Below, piece after piece: positions 1 through 5,854 of a DNA stretch of 6,786 nt (position 1 is its first letter; every line of letters begins with the position of its first letter). A program made the position numbers and the translations under genes. The notes beneath the pieces are model-generated. The model ran no database searches and was not told the DNA's origin. It worked only from the letters and a program-made list of their open reading frames with translations. Source of the DNA: Rickettsia typhi (GTDB lineage Bacteria; Pseudomonadota; Alphaproteobacteria; Rickettsiales; Deianiraeaceae); the NCBI GenBank assembly GCA_945861605.1, contig CAMAVG010000052.1:1-6786 (forward strand), written 5' to 3'.

Positions 1-1
1 C

Positions 2-1648
2 TACATTGACAACATCGCAACTCAATCCAAAGGAACTTCAGCCCAGAATTACTGCAAAATATTACTTCAAAATATTGACCCACAAACAACCGATGTTTCA
101 GGCATTTTCACCAATTGCAAAGCAATGGTGCAAAATCTTTACAGTCAAAAGGGTTCAAATGCCACGGAAAGCGATTCAATAAACGCTATTTCCACAATTG
201 GAATTGCTAATGGTGCAACAACTTATGCACAACAAAAAACCGTCATTCAGAATTATCTTGGTGGTGAATACAGCTATGTTATTGCCGCGATGAGCAACCT
301 GAACTCCACAAATCTTGATTCCCAATCAAATATAATATGCTCCAAATTATCGTCAGGTATTGTAAATGCCGTAAATGGTTCAAGTGCGTATTTAAGTTGC
401 ATTACAACGGCAAATTCGGCAAAAGAAAAAAATATTACCAGCGTTGCAACAGCCCTGCCCTCTTATGCAAAACTCACAGTTGCAAACCAAACATTGATGA
501 CAACCTACTACAGGGATTTCCTCTCCGGCACAAAAACGGTGGAATCCATGTGTGCATTTCTTTCAAGGAATGCAACTGTTGTGCAATCCGCAACAGCACG
601 AACACTTTCGGGAATGATCCTCCAATCATCAGTGGATCTCAACACTATTTGCTCCAAAGTAGTGATGTCGATTCAATCTGAATATGACGATTACCTCTCC
701 AATCCTAACATTGACTATGTTGCCAATATTGAAAGATCGTTAGACTCCTACGAATTTTTGATATCCGATACATACAGGGCAAATGTTGTGAAATACCTAA
801 TAACAAACAAAATTACAAACGCAAGTTTCAACACACTTTCTGCGGATAACAAAGCCAACATTATGCAAAGATTATACGCAACGAATTATAGTTTAAGCGC
901 GTTCACGAATCCCGCAATAAGTGGGATATACGGCGAACTATTTCCACAACTTTGCAAATGCACGCACATGGATTTCGGCGACATGGCATGGAAGGAAGCC
1001 GTTGTCTCGTATATGATCCTCAAACAAAGTGGAGGAACCGCCATTCCAAGCAATATACTATCCAAGCAAGCCGTTATTGTAAATAGCGATTTTTATAAAT
1101 CGTGCCATACAAAAATTAAAACCTCTCTTGCATCGTCAAATATTACATCTTCAGGCGGAACGGCGGCAATTGTAAAAAGAATTCAATCAATTGATTCCAC
1201 ATTCAACATGAGGAATATCGATGGAATCGTTGCCCCGCTTTCGTGTTATATTGAACAGTGCATTGGGAAAACATGTCCGCAATCGTGCTTAGTAGCAGTT
1301 GATTCCGCCTGCGAAAAACTGACGATTAAACATCTTCAGGATACACCAGCCGTAGCCAACATGAATACTCTATTTGATTGTCCGCAAACGGAATCAGGAA
1401 GACAATATGATGCCAAAGTTTGCTACAACCTTACCGAAGACCAACGCGTTGGAATGTCACAGAACTTTTACGATGCAATTCTCTCATTTAAAAATACCGC
1501 CACCGGCGTTCGCAAGACCATCATCCAAAACCTCTGGAAAACACACACCGCAAAACAAAAAAGCAACAATACATCAATTGCATCTTCACAATGCGTCGAG
1601 GAATCCAACTCCACTTGGTCTATATTCCTAACAACACAAGCACAGTAA
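2..1648 (+). CDS. Cys/Asn/Ser/Thr-rich protein of unknown function, N-terminus missing
   Basis: The frame is open from the left edge to the TAA at 1646-1648, so the ATG at 125 is only an internal Met and the true start lies outside the window. About 548 residues are visible. I do not recognise the family. The protein is rich in Asn, Ser and Thr and has 17 cysteines. Loosely similar Cys-x19/20-Cys segments lie near its visible N-terminus (NYC...TNC and IIC...LSC). There is an LCKC motif at visible residues 317-320 and a cluster C-x4-C-x4-C-x3-C-x7-C at about 415-437 (bases 1244-1312). So many cysteines suggest disulfides and therefore an exported protein, but the signal-peptide region is not visible. 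I see no clear membrane segment. The tail (last 50 residues) is Lys/Ser/Asn rich. argD follows 8 bases after the stop on the same strand, so the two may be co-transcribed. Being a gene is well supported by the long open frame; the function is unknown. Confidence 0.8.
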   Translation, partial: YIDNIATQSKGTSAQNYCKILLQNIDPQTTDVSGIFTNCKAMVQNLYSQKGSNATESDSINAISTIGIANGATTYAQQKTVIQNYLGGEYSYVIAAMSNLNSTNLDSQSNIICSKLSSGIVNAVNGSSAYLSCITTANSAKEKNITSVATALPSYAKLTVANQTLMTTYYRDFLSGTKTVESMCAFLSRNATVVQSATARTLSGMILQSSVDLNTICSKVVMSIQSEYDDYLSNPNIDYVANIERSLDSYEFLISDTYRANVVKYLITNKITNASFNTLSADNKANIMQRLYATNYSLSAFTNPAISGIYGELFPQLCKCTHMDFGDMAWKEAVVSYMILKQSGGTAIPSNILSKQAVIVNSDFYKSCHTKIKTSLASSNITSSGGTAAIVKRIQSIDSTFNMRNIDGIVAPLSCYIEQCIGKTCPQSCLVAVDSACEKLTIKHLQDTPAVANMNTLFDCPQTESGRQYDAKVCYNLTEDQRVGMSQNFYDAILSFKNTATGVRKTIIQNLWKTHTAKQKSNNTSIASSQCVEESNSTWSIFLTTQAQ

Positions 1649-1656
1649 TTAATCAC

Positions 1657-2835
1657 ATGACTATGAACCATAAGTACATCGTAAAATCACACGCAAGGAA
1701 TCAAACTGAATTCACGCATGGCATTGGTGTGAACCTTTACACAAAAACCGATGAGTATCTTGATTTCATGGCAGGCATTGCTGTAAATTCTTTGGGTCAT
1801 TGTAATGAAATAATGATTAATTCTTTAAATGAGCAAGCACACAAAATGTGGCATATTTCCAATGTGTTTTACAGCAAGGAAATGGATGACTGTGCGGAAA
1901 CTCTTTGTAATGCAACGGGAATGGATAATGTGTTTTTTTGCAATTCAGGTTCGGAAGCTGTTGAAGGTGCAATTAAAATGGCAAGAAAGTTTTTTCAGGA
2001 TCAAGGGCAAGATAAATATGAAATCATAACTTGCAAAGGTTCATTTCACGGAAGAAGTATTACAAACATTTCCGCTGCCAGCGAAGAAGCCTATATGAAA
2101 GGATTTTATCCAATTCTTGAAGGTTTTAAGCAGGTTGAATATGGGAATATTGAAGAAGTTCGCGGTGCAATAAACGAACGCACTGCGGGAATTTTAGTTG
2201 AACCAATTCAAGGTGAAGGTGGTCTGAAATTCGCAAGCTGGAATTATCTTAAGGAACTTTCGAACCTTGCAAAAGAAAAAGGAATTTTATTATTACTAGA
2301 CGAAGTTCAATGCGGAGCAGGAAGAACTGGGAAATTTAGTGGGTTTCATTGGGCTGAAATTCAACCAGATATTATTGCTCTTGCAAAAGGAATTGGCGGG
2401 GGATTTCCCATTGGTGCAACGCTTTTTGGAAAATCAACAAAGAATGTTATAACAGTTGGTTCGCACGGAACGACATTCGGCGGAAATCCCCTTGCTATGG
2501 CAGTAACAAACGCCGTTTGTACTGAAATTTCAAAACCGGAATTCCTGAAAAATGTGGAGGTGCAATCAAGAAATATCAACGAAATGTTGAAGGATTTAAT
2601 GCAAAAATTTCCGCATGTAATCAAAGAAATTCGTGGTTTTGGCTTAATGACAGGCGTTATGCTTCACGATGAATTCCCCGTAAAAACCTTTGCGGATAAG
2701 GCTTTTGAAAATAAGCTCATAACAATGCCGGCAAGAAATAATGTTTTGCGGTTGCTTCCTCCGTTGATTATCCAAGAACAACATGTGCAAAAAGCGGGTG
2801 AAATTCTGGAAAAAACCCTTAAGGAATTGAAATAA
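1657..2835 (+). CDS. argD: Acetylornithine aminotransferase (class III PLP aminotransferase)
   Basis: This enzyme transfers the amino group between N-acetylornithine and 2-oxoglutarate in cytosolic arginine synthesis. Family members often also act as succinyl-diaminopimelate aminotransferase (DapC) in lysine and peptidoglycan-precursor synthesis. The family blocks are in order: YLDFMAGIAVNSLGH (34-48), FFCNSGSEA with the phosphate-binding SGS (93-101), KGSFHGRS (127-134), VEPIQGEGG (181-189), DEVQCGAGRTG with the PLP-nitrogen Asp215, ALAKGIGGGFP with the Schiff-base Lys244, and GSHGTTFGGNPLA (268-280). The C-terminal LRLLPPLII is also typical. Its 392 residues match the usual length and no key residue is missing. 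The open frame extends back to an ATG at 1591, but that would overlap the upstream gene and add 22 unrelated residues. I therefore chose ATG 1657; ATG 1663 is equally possible. No Shine-Dalgarno sequence is evident. The gene ends inside the convergent protease gene. ArgD versus a related ornithine or GABA aminotransferase is judged from motifs only; no other arginine gene is in view. Confidence 0.92.
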   Translation: MTMNHKYIVKSHARNQTEFTHGIGVNLYTKTDEYLDFMAGIAVNSLGHCNEIMINSLNEQAHKMWHISNVFYSKEMDDCAETLCNATGMDNVFFCNSGSEAVEGAIKMARKFFQDQGQDKYEIITCKGSFHGRSITNISAASEEAYMKGFYPILEGFKQVEYGNIEEVRGAINERTAGILVEPIQGEGGLKFASWNYLKELSNLAKEKGILLLLDEVQCGAGRTGKFSGFHWAEIQPDIIALAKGIGGGFPIGATLFGKSTKNVITVGSHGTTFGGNPLAMAVTNAVCTEISKPEFLKNVEVQSRNINEMLKDLMQKFPHVIKEIRGFGLMTGVMLHDEFPVKTFADKAFENKLITMPARNNVLRLLPPLIIQEQHVQKAGEILEKTLKELK

Positions 2836-3754
2836 CGATTGTTTGCTTTCCGCGGATAACCGTGAAAACTGTTTCTTCATTTGCGTAGATATTCGCGGTA
2901 ATGCCCTGTAAATCATTGACATTATTCACGCTTTGTGTGTTGATTGCGGTTATGATATCCCAAGTTTGAAGTCTGTCATCAATTGAGTGCGTGACTAAAA
3001 CTCCAAGGTTTTTTTGTGAAGAATTTGGCGTGTTTTCAAGGCTGATGGAATCGTATTTTTGTAAATCCATGACATAAAAATCGAATTTCTTTTTCTTGAG
3101 ATTCTCTCCAGAGAGTATTTTTTCAAGGTTTTTGGTAATTTTCGTAACCTTTGTTGCGATTGCATTGCCAACGGATTCCATCGGTTTTTGTTCTGGCTTT
3201 TTTTGGAATGATGTCACGATTCCGCACACGGATTCTCCGCAGAAGAGTGGTGTTCCTGAAAAACCTTGTGATATTTCGATGTCAGTCACGAAATTGATGC
3301 TTGAGTTTTGCACAACTTTTCCATGGATTTGGGATTTTTTGTCGAGAATTGAAACTTTGTTTGGTGGTTGTGGGTCGTTTTTTGCAAGTTGAAGTGGGTG
3401 TGATTGGAAGTTTTTTATTTTCAATGCGGCGATGTCAAGCACTTCGTCGTAACCTATAACTTCAACTTGATGCAGTGTTCCTTCGATTGCCGCAAAAATG
3501 CTTTGAGCATTCTCCACAACATGGTAGCTTGTTAATGCCGTGCCATCGTTGCTTATGAAAAACCCCATGCCTGTTGATTTTTCATCGGAGGATATGACAT
3601 CAAGAACGAACGGTTGTCTTTGCATGATTGTGCGAATTTCTTCCTTGCGAAGATTGTGCGTTGTGGAGTAAATTTGTGCTTCCTTGTTGCGTTCAAATTC
3701 TTGAGACATCGCCTGAAATGTTATCAAGAATGTGAATAAAATTATTATTTTCAT
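2819..3754 (-). CDS. Short HtrA/DegP-like periplasmic serine protease with one PDZ domain
   Basis: This is a predicted envelope protease of the trypsin-like HtrA family, which degrades or handles misfolded exported proteins. An N-terminal signal peptide is visible (MKIIILFTFLITFQAMS, probable cleavage near residue 17). The protease domain covers about residues 47-185, with catalytic His78 in TSYHVVENA, Asp107 in DEVLDIAALKI and Ser166 in GFSGTPL. The usual nucleophile motif is GNSGGPL, so the flanking N and G are replaced here by F and T, while the GxSG core is kept. C172 and C177 (FCGESVC) could form a disulfide just after the active site. A single PDZ-like domain covers about 245-311 (GVLVTHSIDD, TWDIITAINTQSV). 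At 311 residues it is much shorter than DegP, which has two PDZ domains. Its ATG overlaps the dnaJ stop (ATGA), with AAGAG at 3768-3764 as a plausible ribosome-binding site, so it is probably translated by coupling to dnaJ. Its 3' end overlaps argD by 17 bp. Family confidence is high; substrates are unknown. Confidence 0.87.
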   Translation of the reverse strand: MKIIILFTFLITFQAMSQEFERNKEAQIYSTTHNLRKEEIRTIMQRQPFVLDVISSDEKSTGMGFFISNDGTALTSYHVVENAQSIFAAIEGTLHQVEVIGYDEVLDIAALKIKNFQSHPLQLAKNDPQPPNKVSILDKKSQIHGKVVQNSSINFVTDIEISQGFSGTPLFCGESVCGIVTSFQKKPEQKPMESVGNAIATKVTKITKNLEKILSGENLKKKKFDFYVMDLQKYDSISLENTPNSSQKNLGVLVTHSIDDRLQTWDIITAINTQSVNNVNDLQGITANIYANEETVFTVIRGKQTIVISIP

Positions 3755-4890
3755 GAAAAGAAACTCTTAGCTTTGTCGAAGAATCCTTGTGAGTTTGGGC
3801 TATTTTTCGCATTTGATTCCGCTTTGAATTCCTCAATTAGCTGTTTTTGTTTTTTGCTTAAATTGACAGGAGTTTCAATTTTTGTTTTCAAAACCATGTT
3901 TCCTCGGTTGCCGTTTGAATTCAAGCGGTTCATGCCCTTGCCTTTGACGATTACTTCGGAATCGGCTTGTGTGCCTGATGGAACGACCACTTTTTCGTAT
4001 TTTCCATCAATGGTTGGAACTTCAAGCTCCGTTCCAAGGATTGCATCTGCAAATGGAATTGTTATGTTGAAGTGGATGTCGTTTTCGATGCGTGTGAACA
4101 GTTTGTGTTTTTGAACTCCGACGAGGATGTATAGATCTCCTGCGTTTCCGCCTCTGGCGCCTGCGTCGCCTTGGTTTTGAAGAAGGATTTTCTGCCCGTC
4201 TTTGATTCCAGCCGTCACTTTGACTTCAATCGTGCGGTTTGAAACCTTACGACCTTCGCCATCGCATTCTTTGCATTTGTTTGAAATGGTTTGTCCATTT
4301 CCGTGGCAAGAAGGACAAGTTGATTCAGTTATGAAGAAGCCTCGTTGTTGACGAATTACGCCCGAGCCTCTGCAAGTTCCGCAATTTGATACACCAGAAC
4401 CACCGATTCCATTGCAAGGTTTGCAAGCAACATTTCCGTTGAATGAAACTTTTTTTGTAACTCCGGTGTGTGCTTCTTCAAGCGTGATTGAAAGGGAGAA
4501 TTGTAGATCGGAGCCATCGACTGCTATTGAGCGAGACCTTCTTTGTCCACCGCTGCTTGAATTTCCAAATGGGGAGCCTCCTCCTCCAAAAAATTGGTTG
4601 AATATGTCTTCGAAGCCGCCTCCGCCAAATGGTGAACCGCCTTGGTTTCCACCGCCAAAACCTTGATTTTGTCCTTCGGTTGTTCCGTGGTAATCGTAAT
4701 GTTGTTTTTTTTCTGGACTCGAAAGCGTTTCGTAAGCTTCAGCGGCTTCTTTGAATTTTGTTTCGGCTTCTTTGTTGTTGGGATTGCGATCCGGATGATA
4801 TTTCATCGCGATTTTTCTGTATGCTTTTTTGATTTCTTCCGTGCTGGCATTCTTGGTTACGCCTAAAACGGCATAAAGATCCTTAGACAT
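3751..4890 (-). CDS. dnaJ: Chaperone protein DnaJ (Hsp40, type I)
   Basis: This is the cytosolic co-chaperone that delivers unfolded proteins to DnaK (Hsp70) and stimulates its ATPase. All type I domains are present. The J domain covers residues 4-69 with the essential HPD at 32-34. A Gly/Phe-rich linker covers about 73-115 and includes FEDIFNQFFGG. The zinc-finger region covers 156-213 with four CxxCxGxG repeats (C156/C159, C170/C173, C192/C195, C206/C209), all intact. The C-terminal substrate-binding beta domains follow, including AGDLYILVGVQKH (250-262) and VPTIDG (291-296). The length of 379 residues is normal. The ATG at 4890 gives a canonical MSKDLYAVLGV start, though no strong Shine-Dalgarno sequence precedes it. 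The gene has its own upstream region of 140 bases after the lipoprotein gene, carrying a heat-shock-like promoter element at 4936-4964. Its TGA overlaps the protease start by 4 bp. The usual neighbours dnaK and grpE are not in view. Confidence 0.97.
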   Translation of the reverse strand: MSKDLYAVLGVTKNASTEEIKKAYRKIAMKYHPDRNPNNKEAETKFKEAAEAYETLSSPEKKQHYDYHGTTEGQNQGFGGGNQGGSPFGGGGFEDIFNQFFGGGGSPFGNSSSGGQRRSRSIAVDGSDLQFSLSITLEEAHTGVTKKVSFNGNVACKPCNGIGGSGVSNCGTCRGSGVIRQQRGFFITESTCPSCHGNGQTISNKCKECDGEGRKVSNRTIEVKVTAGIKDGQKILLQNQGDAGARGGNAGDLYILVGVQKHKLFTRIENDIHFNITIPFADAILGTELEVPTIDGKYEKVVVPSGTQADSEVIVKGKGMNRLNSNGNRGNMVLKTKIETPVNLSKKQKQLIEEFKAESNAKNSPNSQGFFDKAKSFFS

Positions 4891-4935
4891 AAACTAAAAT
4901 TCAAAAATGGTGATGTATAATGTATTTAAACATTT

Positions 4936-4964
4936 AATAACGAAAACTTAATTTTCAAGGGAAA
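4936..4964 (-). promoter_or_regulatory. Candidate heat-shock (sigma-32 type) promoter of dnaJ, repeat copy 1
   Basis: Read on the minus strand, this 29-bp element contains CCCTTGAAAATTAAG. CTTGAA (4959-4954) preceded by CC matches the known sigma-32 -35 motif. The CTTGAA lies 63 bases upstream of the dnaJ ATG. Thirteen bases after it comes TTATT, where a sigma-32 -10 box would sit, but it does not resemble CCCCATNT well. The element recurs at 5743-5771 with one mismatch (4942 versus 5749), upstream of the next minus-strand gene. The repetition and the position before a classic heat-shock gene support a promoter. The poor -10 leaves open an operator for another regulator, since CTTGAAAATTAAG is also an imperfect palindrome. 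Confidence 0.5.
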
Positions 4965-4977
4965 GTTGAGGAAAATG

Positions 4978-5016
4978 ATATTTCACCCACGCTTTGTGAA
5001 AATATGGGTGAAAAAT
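4978..5016 (-). terminator. Inverted repeat after the lipoprotein gene, possible terminator
   Basis: TTTCACCCA (4981-4989) and TGGGTGAAA (5005-5013) are perfect 9-bp arms around a 15-base loop; pairing extends further after one mismatch. The hairpin lies 17 bases beyond the stop of the lipoprotein gene (minus strand) and before the dnaJ promoter element, so transcription termination would make sense. No clean U-tract follows on the minus strand, so an intrinsic terminator is not certain. A protein-binding site is the alternative. Confidence 0.35.
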
Positions 5017-5030
5017 AGTGAAAAATGTGT

Positions 5031-5713
5031 TTATTTAGAAACCGATTGGGAATCAGATTTTGCACCTTCAGTTTTGATAAACTCCAAAAACTTGAAGCTG
5101 TTTTTGATTGCAAGTTGGGAATCTATTTTCCAATTTGAAAGTGGGCTGCTGCCTTTTTTAATTTCAATTTTGGTAATAATTTTCCATGTAAGATTTGAAA
5201 CATCAAACATACCAACATGCAAGAAAACCGGCTGTCCGCTGTTGTATTCAGCTTCACCGCCTGAAATTATTGCAAGTGCAATGTGGAAGTTGGTTTTAAC
5301 ACCAGTTTGCTTGGTAATTTGTTCTGTAATACCTTTTAACAGCCCTTGAATTTTGGTATTTTGTGTAATTTGTTCAATTGCACTAACATTATCAAGAGTT
5401 GCGATGAATTTACCGTAGGTATCTCCACCCGTGGAATCAATCACTTTTTTAACAATTAAACCTGCGGGAATAACTGAATTTTTTCCGTAAAATTTTATCC
5501 AAGAAGCATTTACCGAAGCATCAACTGCTTTTGAGGAAGGTGTGTCTTTACCTTGGAAATCTGTAGTTGGGAATATTATAAGTTTTTCAACTTTGTTTGG
5601 AAGGTCTGCTCTTTCGTATACAACAGAAGGTTGTGGACCTTTGTTATCTAGAAATGAACAAGAGGCAAGAACTGTTAGCGATATATATATATATATTTGA
5701 AGGGGTTTGTCAT
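5031..5713 (-). CDS. Predicted outer-membrane lipoprotein, frame broken at an (AT)8 repeat near the start
   Basis: The main frame runs from a TGA-bounded region near 5711 down to the TAA at 5033-5031. It encodes LTVLASC, a good lipobox (L-A-S-C), so Cys would be lipidated, and Ser at +2 suggests outer-membrane sorting. That frame has no ATG, GTG or TTG before the lipobox. The ATG at 5713-5711 is in another frame: as written it reads MTNPFKYIYIYR and stops at 5677-5675. Removing one AT unit gives MTNPFKYIYISLTVLAS|C joined to the rest, 226 residues in all, with Lys6 and a hydrophobic core as expected for a signal peptide. The span of 683 bases is two more than a multiple of three. The GTG at 5444 is in frame but would discard the signal peptide and about 70 well-formed residues. 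The mature protein (for example VEKLIIFPTTDFQGKD, FHIALAIISGGEAEYNSG) belongs to no family I recognise. The product may be phase-variable, a young pseudogene or an assembly artefact. A heat-shock-like element lies 47 bases upstream of the ATG. Confidence 0.75.
5681..5696. repeat. (AT)8 dinucleotide microsatellite inside the lipoprotein signal sequence
   Basis: Eight perfect AT units lie between the ATG at 5713 and the lipobox codons, encoding alternating Tyr and Ile within the hydrophobic core. Seven units (or ten) restore one continuous reading frame; eight cause a stop after 12 residues. Dinucleotide tracts of this kind are known to change length by slipped-strand mispairing. Confidence 0.97.
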
Positions 5714-5742
5714 ATCAATATGATTAATTAGATTAAACTATA

Positions 5743-5771
5743 AATAACCAAAACTTAATTTTCAAGGGAAA
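5743..5771 (-). promoter_or_regulatory. Candidate heat-shock-type promoter of the lipoprotein gene, repeat copy 2
   Basis: This copy is identical to 4936-4964 at 28 of 29 positions and has the same orientation relative to its downstream gene. On the minus strand CTTGAA is at 5766-5761, 47 bases before the ATG at 5713. After the 13-base spacer the sequence reads TTATTTAT. The flanks of the two copies differ, so only the element itself is conserved. It also sits 83 bases upstream of the divergent glyA start, so an effect on glyA cannot be excluded. Confidence 0.5.
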
Positions 5772-5782
5772 TTATCGTTGAC

Positions 5783-5819
5783 TTGAAATAACTAAATTTA
5801 TTTGACATTTATATTTCAA
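5783..5819. repeat. Inverted repeat in the glyA leader, possible operator
   Basis: TTGAAATA (5783-5790) and TATTTCAA (5812-5819) form perfect 8-bp arms around 21 bases, between the heat-shock-like element and the glyA start. In AT-rich DNA such arms can occur by chance. A TTGACA lies inside at 5802-5807, but no matching -10 box follows at a normal distance, so I do not call a sigma-70 promoter. Confidence 0.25.
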
Positions 5820-5854
5820 CGCTTTTTGAATTTTTCATAACTTTTCAAAGTTCT

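Noticed and set aside
1591..1656. Upstream ATG extension of argD
   Set aside because: It would overlap the preceding gene by 58 bases and add 22 residues unlike any ArgD N-terminus; ATG 1657 or 1663 gives the normal family length.
2361..2922. Minus-strand open frames antisense to argD (2361-2624, 2644-2922)
   Set aside because: They lie opposite conserved argD motifs or out of frame in the protease, with no coding evidence of their own.
3773..4866. Plus-strand open frames antisense to dnaJ (3773-4114, 4412-4666, 4642-4866)
   Set aside because: They are mirror frames of a fully conserved dnaJ, with low-complexity Pro-rich translations from its Gly-rich linker and no recognisable domains.
5031..5444. 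Lipoprotein gene starting at the GTG at 5444
   Set aside because: The same frame continues upstream for 78 more sense codons that include a good lipobox, so this GTG is an internal Val.
5711..5722. CATATCAATATG imperfect palindrome over the lipoprotein start codon
   Set aside because: It is short and built from AT-rich words that recur by chance in this sequence; there is no second copy.
5802..5830. Sigma-70 promoter for glyA from TTGACA at 5802
   Set aside because: At 16-18 bases spacing there is no TATAAT-like hexamer; the candidates nearby are badly spaced.
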